From Patescibacteria group bacterium (GTDB lineage: Bacteria; Patescibacteriota; Patescibacteriia; Patescibacteriales; UBA12465): 40,863 nt of DNA. The stretch covers positions 1-40,863 of the forward strand of contig JAQUHX010000006.1 in assembly GCA_028681575.1 (NCBI GenBank), read 5' to 3'. The notes under the pieces were generated by a model. It saw only the letters and a list, made by a program, of their open reading frames with translations, ran no database searches and had not been told where the DNA came from. The position numbers and the translations under genes were made by a program. This document shows positions 17,648 through 26,397 of this stretch, in pieces. Each line of letters starts with the position of its first letter. Position 1 is the stretch's first letter.

Positions 17648-18589
17648 ATGAGTTATTCCCATCAAGCAGTTTTACTGGAAACAGTCCTTTCTTATCTGGA
17701 ACCGCAAGCCGGTCAATGGTTTATTGATGGAACATTAGGTGGTGCTGGCTATACTATTGCTTTAGCGACGGCAGTTGGTTCGAGTGGTCGGGTCTTAGCT
17801 CTTGATTTAGATGATTTAGCTTTAGAAAATGCCCGGCAAAAGTTTTCTGCTCTGGGCTTAAATAATGTTTCTTTAATTAAAGGTAATTTTCGTAACTTGA
17901 TAAATATTGCTCAGTCCGAGTTTGGTCCAGAGCAAAAATGGTCCGGTTTAGTTTTAGACCTTGGTTTATCTTCGGCCCAAATAGATGATCAGAATCGTGG
18001 TTTTTCATTCCAAGGTAATCGCCCCCTAGATATGTCTTTCGGTGGGGAAGAGTTTGCCGCAGTAAAGACGACAACGATTGTTAACCGTTATCCGCTAGCA
18101 AAATTGGCGGCAATAATTTCAGAGTATGGCAATGAGCCTCAGGCCTGGAGTCTGGCTAAAAAAATTGTTCGGGCTCGCAAAAAAACAGAGATTAAAACTA
18201 CCGCTCAACTTCTAGAGATTACTGGCTTAAATCGCCCTTTTCGAGGAAAAACGCATCCGGCAACTAAATTATTTCAGGCTTTGCGGATGGAAACTAATCA
18301 AGAGAAAAAAGCTTTAGAGGAAGTATTGGCAGCTAGTTTAAAATTATTGGCTCCGGGTGGGAAATTAGTGGTTGTTTCCTTTCATAGCGGAGAAGACCGA
18401 ATAGTTAAAGAATTTATAAGAAGAGAAAGCCGAACTTGCATTTGTCCACCGACCGCCCCAGTTTGTATTTGTGAACATCAGAAACAGTTTAACCTTTTGA
18501 CAAAAAAACCAGTGATTGCCGATTTAGCTGAGAATAGTCGTAACCCTCGGGCTCGCAGCGCTAAACTCCGAGCAGCCATTAAAATTTAA
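17648..18589 (+). CDS. rsmH: 16S rRNA (cytosine(1402)-N4)-methyltransferase RsmH
   Basis: SYSHQAVLLETVLSYLEPQAGQWFIDGTLGGAGYT; LDLGLSSAQIDDQNRGFSFQGNRPLDMSF; VVSFHSGEDRIVKEF. Confidence 0.97.
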   Translation: MSYSHQAVLLETVLSYLEPQAGQWFIDGTLGGAGYTIALATAVGSSGRVLALDLDDLALENARQKFSALGLNNVSLIKGNFRNLINIAQSEFGPEQKWSGLVLDLGLSSAQIDDQNRGFSFQGNRPLDMSFGGEEFAAVKTTTIVNRYPLAKLAAIISEYGNEPQAWSLAKKIVRARKKTEIKTTAQLLEITGLNRPFRGKTHPATKLFQALRMETNQEKKALEEVLAASLKLLAPGGKLVVVSFHSGEDRIVKEFIRRESRTCICPPTAPVCICEHQKQFNLLTKKPVIADLAENSRNPRARSAKLRAAIKI

Positions 18590-18624
18590 TAATTTTTAAA
18601 TTCCAATAGGTTAACAATAATTTT

Positions 18625-18975
18625 ATGACGGCTTTTATCATCACTAAAAAATCTAATTATCTTACCGGTCAGGTAAAAATTGAGCGTCGCCTAAATCTCC
18701 GTTTTTTTAATTTGATTTTTGGTTTTTTAATTTTAATTCTCGGCACCGTTCAACTAGTTGTTGTTAATGATTTGGCAGTTAAAGGTTTTACAATTAGAGA
18801 GTTAAAAACTGAAGCAGCAAAGCTCGAAAGTGAGTTGCTTGATCGCGAGGCGCAAGTGATGAGAATGCAGGCTCACCAAGAATTAAATAATAAAGTTAGC
18901 CGCTTAAATATGGTTGCCGTTGGAGAAGTTGAATATTTAACAGTAAATGATAATAACGTTTTAGCTAAAAAATAG
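18625..18975 (+). CDS. FtsL-like single-pass coiled-coil protein
   Basis: One TM (FFNLIFGFLILILGTVQLVVV) then a coiled coil; position between rsmH and ftsI as for ftsL. Confidence 0.6.
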   Translation: MTAFIITKKSNYLTGQVKIERRLNLRFFNLIFGFLILILGTVQLVVVNDLAVKGFTIRELKTEAAKLESELLDREAQVMRMQAHQELNNKVSRLNMVAVGEVEYLTVNDNNVLAKK

Positions 18976-19024
18976 AAAAGGACAATTTTAAAAAGCGGAG
19001 TTTTTTGGCTGAAGCAAGATTAAC

Positions 19025-21139
19025 ATGTGGCGCAAAGATGAGAGACAACAGAAGAAGAAAAAAGAGTCCGCAGATAATAATCGCCTGGGTTTGGTAGTCG
19101 CGATTATTTTTTTATTGGCAGCCTCTTTAATTGGCCGACTTTTTTATTTGCAAATTATAAAACATGATACTTATCGGGCGCTTGCGGCTAATCAGCACGA
19201 ATCTTCTGGGGAGTTGGCAGCTGAAAGAGGAAAAATTTTAATTACCGATTCCCTTAATCGCGCCGACGGTACTTATGCTTTGGCTACTAATAAAGATTTT
19301 TATTTAATTTTTGGAATTCCTAAAGATATTGAGGATCCAGTCTTCATTGCTGAGCAGATATATGAATTTTTTGACGCTGCGACCGTTCTTGAAGAAGTCG
19401 AGGCAGCAATTGGGACGACTACGCCACTTTTAGAAGAAGAGAGTTTAACTGATAAGATTAAGCGTTTAAATAATGATGATAGTTTAGATGCCGAAACACG
19501 GCGCCGAGAAATTGATGAAGCGATTCGTTATGAACACCATCGCCAAGAAGCAGCTGATCTTTTAGGCGAAAACGCGACTACTAAAGAACAGCTAATTACT
19601 ACTAAGAAGGCGGCGATTATAGAAAAGTATCAGACAAAGCTTAGTCGTCCTGGTGGTCAGTATACAGTTATCCGTAATAAGGTTAGTAATCAAACTTTGC
19701 TTGATTTTTACGCTTTTATGAATAATCGCTTGGCCTCTTCAACCGCCTCTTCAACGGTGATGGTTAAGCCCGATGATTTGATGATTTCGGTCGGTCAAGT
19801 TGTTAATCGGGAAACTAAAGAAGCGGTTAAGATAAAAGGTTTTAGTTTTGAAACAAAAAAATTCCGCTATTATCCAGAAGAAACCCTTGGTTCGCAGTTA
19901 CTTGGTTTTGTTAGTTATGCAGACAGTCAGGGTGCGGGGCGTTATGGTTTGGAGCAATATTTTAATAAGGAATTATCAGGAACAGTGGGCTATTACAAAG
20001 GTGAATTTGGTAATAATAATTCAGTTATTGTTAACGATCGTGAATATGTCGAACCAGTTCCCGGCGTTGATATTGTTTTAACAGTTGATCGGAGTCTTCA
20101 ATTTTTTGCTTGCGAAGAATTAGAAAAAACTGTGAAAAAATTCAACGCTAAGGGGGGCACGGTTTTGGCAATGGATGTTAAGACGGGAGCAATTTTAGCA
20201 ATGTGTTCCGCTCCTAATTTTGATCCTAATAATTATGGAGCAGTTAAGGACTTATCAATTTTTAAGAATCCGGCCATCACTGATCAATATGAGCCAGGGT
20301 CAGTCTTTAAAGCAATAACAATGGCGATTGCTTTAAATGAGGAGAAAGTGACTCCAAATACAATTTATCACGATTCAGGCGAAATCTATATTCAGGGATG
20401 GTCTAAGGCGATTCGTAATTCAGATTTTTCAACTAAAGGCGCTCATGGAGATGTTGATATGAATTATGTTTTGGAAAACTCTTTAAACACAGGCGCAATT
20501 TATGCAATGCGACAGGTGGGAGCAGGAACCTTTGCTGATTATGTTGAAAATTTTGGTTTCGGAAAAAGGACAGGAGTTGAATTAAGCGGAGAAGCTTTTG
20601 GTAATATTAATAATTTGAAACAAAAAAAAATTAAAGATATCGATGCCGCGGTCGCTTCTTTTGGTCAAGGGATATCAGTTACTCCTTTACAAATGCTCTC
20701 TTCTTATCAGGTTTTTGCTAATGATGGTTATTTAATGAAGCCTTATATCGTTAAAGAAATTCGTCGTCCTGATGGACAGGTATTTGTAACCAGTCCTGTT
20801 CGTGAACGTCAAGTAATTTCTGCCAAGACGGCGACAACTATTTTAGGAATGCTTGGCAATGTGGTTGTGACTGGCCATTCCAAGAAGGCGGATATCCCGG
20901 GTTATTATATTGGCGGTAAAACTGGAACTGCTCAAATTGCTGTTGATGGTAAGTATATTCAAGATCGTTATAATCATACTTTTGTAGGGATTGCGCCGAT
21001 TGACAATCCTCGGTTTGTTTTATTGACGAGAATTGACAGCCCCGAAGGAGTGCAGTACGCTGAGGGTTCGGCTTTGCCCCTATGGACGGAAGTAGCTAAG
21101 TTTATGCTTCAATATTATGAAGTTCCGAAAAGCAAATAA
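19025..21139 (+). CDS. ftsI: Class B penicillin-binding protein (FtsI/PBP2-like transpeptidase)
   Basis: YEPGSVFKAITMA (SxxK), ENSLNTG (SxN), GGKTGTAQIA (KTG); N-terminal TM; synteny. Confidence 0.95.
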   Translation: MWRKDERQQKKKKESADNNRLGLVVAIIFLLAASLIGRLFYLQIIKHDTYRALAANQHESSGELAAERGKILITDSLNRADGTYALATNKDFYLIFGIPKDIEDPVFIAEQIYEFFDAATVLEEVEAAIGTTTPLLEEESLTDKIKRLNNDDSLDAETRRREIDEAIRYEHHRQEAADLLGENATTKEQLITTKKAAIIEKYQTKLSRPGGQYTVIRNKVSNQTLLDFYAFMNNRLASSTASSTVMVKPDDLMISVGQVVNRETKEAVKIKGFSFETKKFRYYPEETLGSQLLGFVSYADSQGAGRYGLEQYFNKELSGTVGYYKGEFGNNNSVIVNDREYVEPVPGVDIVLTVDRSLQFFACEELEKTVKKFNAKGGTVLAMDVKTGAILAMCSAPNFDPNNYGAVKDLSIFKNPAITDQYEPGSVFKAITMAIALNEEKVTPNTIYHDSGEIYIQGWSKAIRNSDFSTKGAHGDVDMNYVLENSLNTGAIYAMRQVGAGTFADYVENFGFGKRTGVELSGEAFGNINNLKQKKIKDIDAAVASFGQGISVTPLQMLSSYQVFANDGYLMKPYIVKEIRRPDGQVFVTSPVRERQVISAKTATTILGMLGNVVVTGHSKKADIPGYYIGGKTGTAQIAVDGKYIQDRYNHTFVGIAPIDNPRFVLLTRIDSPEGVQYAEGSALPLWTEVAKFMLQYYEVPKSK

Positions 21140-21151
21140 CAAGATAATTAT

Positions 21152-22438
21152 ATGCGGTCGTTGATAAAAATAATTTTAAAATTTTTAGCGAAACGTATTT
21201 TACAAAAATATCGCCCTCAAGTGGTGGGTATTACGGGCAGTATTGGTAAAAGCAGTGCCAAAGAAGCGGTTTATCAAGTTTTAGCGTCTCAGTTTCGGGT
21301 GCGCGTAACTGCTAAAAATTATAATAATGAATTAGGTGTTCCTTTGACAATCATTGGTCGCGAATCAGCCGGTCGTTCGGCTCAGCAGTGGTTAAAAATT
21401 TTTTTCTACGCTCTGGGTTTGATTTTAAAACGCCAGGCTGATTATCCTGAAATTTTAATTTTAGAATTAGGAGTTGATCGCCCAGGCGACATGGCCTATC
21501 TTTGTTCGATTGTCAGGCCTGAAGTTGGCTTAGTAACGGCTGTTTCTTACGCTCATCTAGAGTTTTTTGGCACTGTTAATAACATAAAAAAAGAAAAGCA
21601 GATTTTAATTGAGCAGGTGCCTAATAAAGGTTTATCGGTTTTAAATTATGATAACGAGCTAACTCGAGAAATGGCGGCTCTGAGTCGGGCGCGAGTCCTA
21701 ACTTATGGTTTAGACGAAAAGGTTGATTTACGAGCTCAAGATATTGTTTATAATTTTGAAAAGGGCGACTATGATTTATCCGGCATTCATTTTAAATTGA
21801 GTTACGATGGAGCAATTGTGCCGGTGTTTATGAAAAATGTTTTATCGGAGCCGGCTCTTTATGCCGCTTTAGCTGGGGCGGCGGTTGGCTTGTATTTTAA
21901 GCTTAACTTGGTAAACATTGCCGCTGCTTTGAGTAATTTTAATCTCCCGCCAGGACGAATGAATCTTTTGGCTGGTCTTAATCATAGCTTTATTCTTGAC
22001 GATACTTACAATGCTTCACCAGATGCCGCCGTGGCTGCTTTAAACATTTTATCTCGTTTAAAAGTTGCGCCAACTAGTAAAAAATACGCTGTTTTAGGGG
22101 ATATGCGCGAGATTGGCGATTTTACTGAGGCTGGTCATCGATTAGTTGGTAAAGTTGCGGCTCAATCAGGAATTGATAGTTTATTAGTAATTGGCGCTTG
22201 TTCTAAATTTATAAAAGCGGGGGCACTTGAGGCTGGTTTTCCCGATGAAAAAGTGCAGCTTTTATCAACTTTAGATGAGGCAGTCGCTTTTATTAGACCC
22301 TTAATTTCACATGGTGATGTTGTTTTAGTTAAGGGGTCGCAGGCGATGCGTTTAGAAAGAGTCGTTAAAGAAATTATGGCCGAGCCAGAGCAGGCTGACT
22401 CGCTTCTAGTGCGTCAGGGGCCGAGTTGGCAAAACTAA
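21152..22438 (+). CDS. murF: UDP-N-acetylmuramoyl-tripeptide--D-alanyl-D-alanine ligase (MurF)
   Basis: VVGITGSIGKSSAKEAVYQVLASQFRVRVTAKNYNNELGVPLTIIG; LELGVDRPGDMAYL; ILDDTYNASPDAAVAAL; AVLGDMREIGDFTEAGHRLVG. Confidence 0.95.
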   Translation: MRSLIKIILKFLAKRILQKYRPQVVGITGSIGKSSAKEAVYQVLASQFRVRVTAKNYNNELGVPLTIIGRESAGRSAQQWLKIFFYALGLILKRQADYPEILILELGVDRPGDMAYLCSIVRPEVGLVTAVSYAHLEFFGTVNNIKKEKQILIEQVPNKGLSVLNYDNELTREMAALSRARVLTYGLDEKVDLRAQDIVYNFEKGDYDLSGIHFKLSYDGAIVPVFMKNVLSEPALYAALAGAAVGLYFKLNLVNIAAALSNFNLPPGRMNLLAGLNHSFILDDTYNASPDAAVAALNILSRLKVAPTSKKYAVLGDMREIGDFTEAGHRLVGKVAAQSGIDSLLVIGACSKFIKAGALEAGFPDEKVQLLSTLDEAVAFIRPLISHGDVVLVKGSQAMRLERVVKEIMAEPEQADSLLVRQGPSWQN

Positions 22439-22457
22439 AATAGTTAATAATCTCTTG

Positions 22458-22485
22458 AAAAAACCGCCATAAATAGCGGTTTTTT
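22458..22485 (+). terminator. Intrinsic terminator after murF
   Basis: AAAAAACCGC-CATAAATA-GCGGTTTTTT. Confidence 0.8.
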
Positions 22486-22497
22486 AGAGTTTTTAAC

Positions 22498-22526
22498 TTG
22501 CTTATTGAAAAGGCCTGATTTATAAT
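22498..22526 (+). promoter_or_regulatory. Promoter upstream of rmlD: TTGCTT-N17-TATAAT
   Basis: TTGCTT 22498-22503, 17-bp spacer, TATAAT 22521-22526. Confidence 0.55.
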
Positions 22527-22554
22527 AAATAGAGTTGATTTTTAATAAATATTT

Positions 22555-23415
22555 ATGAAAATTTTGATTATTGGCAGCCGTGGCGCCTTAGGCCAACAGT
22601 TAAGTAAAGTTTTTTCTCAAGGAGATGATGATTTATTTGCCTGGGATTTTCCGGAATTTAATTTAACTGATTTTAAATCTTTAAGGGCTAGACTCGAATC
22701 TTTGAGGCCTGATTTGATTATTAATGCAGCCGCTTATAACGCGGTTGATAAATGCGAGCAGGATTTAATTGAGAAAGAATTAGCCTTTGTTTTAAATGAA
22801 GCTCTTCCTAAGACTTTGGCTGATTTTACCGTTGATACTCAGGCAATTCTGATTCATTATTCAACTGACTATGTTTTTAGTGGCGATGGACAACAAAAAT
22901 TAGATGAGACTGCCAGGCCAAATCCACTTAATAATTATGGCGTCAGTAAGGCGGCCGGCGAGAAAGTTTTGTCTGACAAGTTAAACTTAAAATATTATTT
23001 AATTAGAACCTCTAAATTATTCGGACCAAAAAGTGACAGCCCTTTTGCTAAAAATTCTTTTTTTGCGCTCATGAAGAAGTTATCTTTTGAACAAGCAAGT
23101 TTAAAAGTAGTTAATGATGAGAAGGGTTGTTTCACATATACCCCCGATTTAGCTCAAGCGACTTTTACTTTGCTTAAAGAAAATTACCCTTTTGGTATTT
23201 ATCATTTAGTCAATCCGCCAGCAGCAACTTGGTATGACGGGGTTTTAGCTCTCAAAGAATTAGCTGATTTAAAAGTGGAAATATTACCGATTCCGGGCTC
23301 TAGTTTAGAGCGACCAGCTAAACGTCCTTATGACTCAACTTTAATAAACACTAAGTTTCCAGCTCTTAGAGATTACCGAGAGGCACTCAAAGAGTATTTA
23401 ATTAATTTTTTATGA
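22555..23415 (+). CDS. rmlD: dTDP-4-dehydrorhamnose reductase-like SDR protein
   Basis: MKILIIGSRGALGQQL; INAAAYNAVDKCEQD; HYSTDYVFSGDG...NPLNNYGVSKAAGEK; YYLIRTSKLFG. Confidence 0.88.
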   Translation: MKILIIGSRGALGQQLSKVFSQGDDDLFAWDFPEFNLTDFKSLRARLESLRPDLIINAAAYNAVDKCEQDLIEKELAFVLNEALPKTLADFTVDTQAILIHYSTDYVFSGDGQQKLDETARPNPLNNYGVSKAAGEKVLSDKLNLKYYLIRTSKLFGPKSDSPFAKNSFFALMKKLSFEQASLKVVNDEKGCFTYTPDLAQATFTLLKENYPFGIYHLVNPPAATWYDGVLALKELADLKVEILPIPGSSLERPAKRPYDSTLINTKFPALRDYREALKEYLINFL

Positions 23416-24137
23416 AAGGAATAGTTTTATCCGGTGGCAGCGGTACCCGTTTACGCCCCCTAACTAAAATTACCAGTAAACAGTTGTTGCCAGTTTATGA
23501 TCGGCCGATGATTTATTATCCACTTAATACTTTAATTAAGGCTGGTATTAAGGAAATCTTAATTATTGTCGCCCCGGAGCGGGCGGGGGATTATTTAAAT
23601 CTTTTAGGTAGTGGTAAACAGTGGGGGGTCAAGTTTACTTATGAGATTCAAGATGAGCCAGGAGGATTGGCGCAGGCATTTTTGATTGGCGAAAATTTTA
23701 TTGATGATGACGATGTTGCTCTTATTTTGGGAGATAATATTTTTGAGGATGATTTAGCAACAGAAATAAAAAGTTTTTCTGGTGGCGCAAAGGTTTTTGC
23801 TAAATCTGTTCCGGACCCTGAGCGTTTTGGGGTAGTGAAATTTAATGAGCAGCAACAAGCAGAAAGATTAGTTGAGAAGCCGCAAGAGTTTCTAAGCTCT
23901 TATGCGGTAACTGGTTTATATGTTTGCGATGCGCGAGCCGTTGGCTTTGCTAAAGAATTAAAGCCTAGTGCCAGAGGTGAATTAGAGATTGTTGATGTTT
24001 TGAACAAATATTTAGAAAGAAATGAATTAACAGTTGGGTCGGTGACTGGTGAATGGTTGGATGCGGGAACTTTTGATAGTCTGCTTAGGGCTCAGATTAT
24101 TGCCAAAGATCATTTAACTAAAAACATGATTATCTAG
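23412..24137 (+). CDS. rmlA: Glucose-1-phosphate thymidylyltransferase-like nucleotidyltransferase
   Basis: MKGIVLSGGSGTRLRPLTKITSKQLLPVYDRPMIYYPLNTLIKAGIKEILIIVAPE; ILGDNIF; GEWLDAGTFDSLLRA; ATGA overlap with rmlD. Confidence 0.88.
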   Translation: MKGIVLSGGSGTRLRPLTKITSKQLLPVYDRPMIYYPLNTLIKAGIKEILIIVAPERAGDYLNLLGSGKQWGVKFTYEIQDEPGGLAQAFLIGENFIDDDDVALILGDNIFEDDLATEIKSFSGGAKVFAKSVPDPERFGVVKFNEQQQAERLVEKPQEFLSSYAVTGLYVCDARAVGFAKELKPSARGELEIVDVLNKYLERNELTVGSVTGEWLDAGTFDSLLRAQIIAKDHLTKNMII

Positions 24138-24138
24138 T

Positions 24139-25110
24139 ATGAAATTAGCAGTCGGCTTTATTACTTATAACAGTGCAACGGCAATTTATTTGCCCTATTT
24201 TTTAGACAGTTTATTTAAAGCGTTAGCGTTTTGTCCGGCTCAAGATTTACGCCTTTTGGCGATTGATAATAGTGATGAAGCCGATAATCATAATCAAGAT
24301 TACGTGGAGGAGTTTATTAATAATAAGGGAGCCTTGATAGATTTCCAGTGGCCAGGGGTTAACCTTGGTTTTTCTAAAAGTTATAACCGAATGATTCAAG
24401 AGGCGTCTATCTGGGGGGCTGATTACTTTTTAATGATTAATCCCGATACAGTTATTGATCCTCAGGCAATTAATTTATTAGTAGCAGCTTTGGCGGCTAA
24501 TCCGGAGTTAGGGGCAGTTGTTCCAAAAATAAAACGCTGGGATTTTGATAAGCGACAACTCACTGATTATTTAGATAGTTGTGGTTTGGTTTTGGGGCTT
24601 GGTTTACAGTTTTTTGATTTAGGGCAGGGGGAGTTAGATAGGGGGCAATATGATCAGGCACAAATTATTGGCCCTTCGGGAGCGGCGGCTTTATTTAGAA
24701 TGTCAGCCTTAAAGACAGTTAAAGAGGCGACTGGTTACCTAGATGAGCGTTTTTTTATGTATAAAGAGGATTGTGATTTAGCTTATCGTCTTAATAGGGC
24801 TGGTTATAAATCTCATTTTGTTAAAGAGGCTCTTGTTTATCACGATCGAACAGTCGCCGTGCCGGAAGGTGGCCTGAGGGGGCGACTCCTGTCTCGTCGT
24901 TCGCGCAGTCGTCAAGTGCGTTCCTGGTCTTTTGTAAATGATCATCTTTTATTTTTTAAACATTGGTCTAGCCAAAGTCTCAGAGATAAATTTTTTATTC
25001 TCTTAAAGGTCTTAAAAATGTTTGTTTGGGCTTTGGCAATGGAGCCTTTTTTGCTTAAAGATTACAAGAAAATAAATAAATTACGTCAGGTGCCAAGCAA
25101 GCTTAATTAA
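24139..25110 (+). CDS. Glycosyltransferase family 2 protein (rhamnosyltransferase-like)
   Basis: VGFITYNS; LAIDNSDEAD; GVNLGFSKSYNRMI; DYFLMINPDTVIDPQAI; GPSGAAALFRMSAL; DERFFMYKEDCDLAYRLNRAGYK. Confidence 0.93.
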   Translation: MKLAVGFITYNSATAIYLPYFLDSLFKALAFCPAQDLRLLAIDNSDEADNHNQDYVEEFINNKGALIDFQWPGVNLGFSKSYNRMIQEASIWGADYFLMINPDTVIDPQAINLLVAALAANPELGAVVPKIKRWDFDKRQLTDYLDSCGLVLGLGLQFFDLGQGELDRGQYDQAQIIGPSGAAALFRMSALKTVKEATGYLDERFFMYKEDCDLAYRLNRAGYKSHFVKEALVYHDRTVAVPEGGLRGRLLSRRSRSRQVRSWSFVNDHLLFFKHWSSQSLRDKFFILLKVLKMFVWALAMEPFLLKDYKKINKLRQVPSKLN

Positions 25111-25114
25111 ATAC

Positions 25115-25143
25115 TTGACTAATACAATATATTATGCTAAATT
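25115..25143 (+). promoter_or_regulatory. Promoter TTGACT-N17-TAAATT with TGC extended -10
   Basis: TTGACT 25115-25120, TGCTAAATT at 25135-25143; about 100 bp leader before the sigma4-HARE gene. Confidence 0.5.
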
Positions 25144-25206
25144 AGAGTCAATGTTTTTAGTTTAAAGTCTTAATTGGGCTTTTTTGATAAGACATTTTTT
25201 TAACTC

Positions 25207-25242
25207 TTTTATAACGTTAGAGTAAAACTGCAAGTTATAAAA
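25207..25242 (+). repeat. 9-bp inverted repeat abutting the start codon of the sigma4-HARE regulator
   Basis: TTTTATAAC (25207-25215) ... GTTATAAAA (25234-25242); the last A is the A of the ATG. Confidence 0.6.
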
Positions 25243-26315
25243 TGAGAACTAATTTTTTTAGTATGGAAAATATTCTTGAAAAAATTGTTAAAGAGCAGAA
25301 ACAAGAGGAGCTCGAAAAATTAAACGCAATTAATATCGTTGCCAACTTATTAAGCGAATTACCAGAACGAGAGTCTGATGTTTTATCGCGTCGTTATGGT
25401 TTGCGCGGTGGTCGTGGTGAAACTTTAGAAAAAATTGGTCAAACTCATAATTTGACGCGTGAACGGGTTAGACAAATTGAGGTCGCGAGCGTTAAAAAAA
25501 TTAAAAAATTAGATAAGATAGATTCTTGTTTGGGCGCTTTTAAGGAAGCGGTCGCCGAGCTTATAAAACGTCACGGTGGCCTTTTAAATCGTGAATATTT
25601 ATTAGACATCTTAACTGTTTATGCTTTAGAGTTAGGAAGAGAAAACCGGCAAGAACCAGATTCGGAAACTAAGGTTATTTATCGTAATCATGCAGATTTT
25701 TTAATTTCCAAACTCTTAGAAGATGAAATTGAAACTTTGAAAAAATCTGATCGCTTTGTTGTTTCTTATAAATTAAAAGCCTCAGAAACAAAGATTTTGG
25801 AAGATTTAGCTGATGATTTGTTAAATAGAGTTTCTCATTTAAGCGAGACAATGCCGACTGAGGATTTATTAGAACTCATTAAAGGTTTAGACGCTTATAA
25901 TCGTTATCAAGAGGAAATTATCAAAGATGGTGATTTGGATGTAACTTCTGTTTTTAAGAGTAAAATTTTTCCCGATAAAGGTGAATTAATTAATTCTAAT
26001 AAAGTTTTATATGGTTTGTTGCGCGCTGTTCGTGGCGTTGCGCGAAATAATTTTGGTTATTGGGGGTCAACTGCTTCCCATGAAATTAAGCCAAAGACAG
26101 TTAATGATAAAATTTATTTAATTTTGAAGAATACTGGACATCCGCTTCATTTTACGGAAATCGCCCAGCGAATTAATGAAGTGGGGTTTGATAAAAAGTC
26201 GGCTAATCCAGCAACTGTTCACAACGAGCTTATTTTAGATAGTCGTTATATTTTAACCGGGCGCGGAATGTATGGTTTAAAGGAGTGGCAAGAGGTTCCG
26301 GTGGAAAAGAAATAA
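25242..26315 (+). CDS. Sigma-70 region 4-like HTH protein fused to a C-terminal HARE-HTH domain
   Basis: LLSELPERESDVLSRRYGLRGGRGETLEKIGQTHNLTRERVRQIEVASVKKIKKL (sigma region 4); TVNDKIYLILKNTGHPLHFTEIAQRINEVGFDKKSANPATVHNELILDSRYILTGRGMYGLKEW (HARE-HTH). Alternative start ATG at 25263. Confidence 0.88.
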   Translation: MRTNFFSMENILEKIVKEQKQEELEKLNAINIVANLLSELPERESDVLSRRYGLRGGRGETLEKIGQTHNLTRERVRQIEVASVKKIKKLDKIDSCLGAFKEAVAELIKRHGGLLNREYLLDILTVYALELGRENRQEPDSETKVIYRNHADFLISKLLEDEIETLKKSDRFVVSYKLKASETKILEDLADDLLNRVSHLSETMPTEDLLELIKGLDAYNRYQEEIIKDGDLDVTSVFKSKIFPDKGELINSNKVLYGLLRAVRGVARNNFGYWGSTASHEIKPKTVNDKIYLILKNTGHPLHFTEIAQRINEVGFDKKSANPATVHNELILDSRYILTGRGMYGLKEWQEVPVEKK

Positions 26316-26344
26316 AAAAAGTTTTTCTCATAAAAAATAAAATT

Positions 26345-26370
26345 AAAAACGCTCTTTGGGCGTTTTTATT
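26345..26370 (+). terminator. Intrinsic terminator after the sigma4-HARE gene
   Basis: AAAAACGC-TCTTTGG-GCGTTTTTATTTTT. Confidence 0.75.
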
Positions 26371-26397
26371 TTTGTTTGGATATGTTAAAATAAGGCC

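Noticed and set aside
19848-20081. Alternate-frame + ORF inside ftsI (and 37132-37326 overlapping the eno end)
   Set aside because: Overlap confident genes in another frame; no recognisable domain
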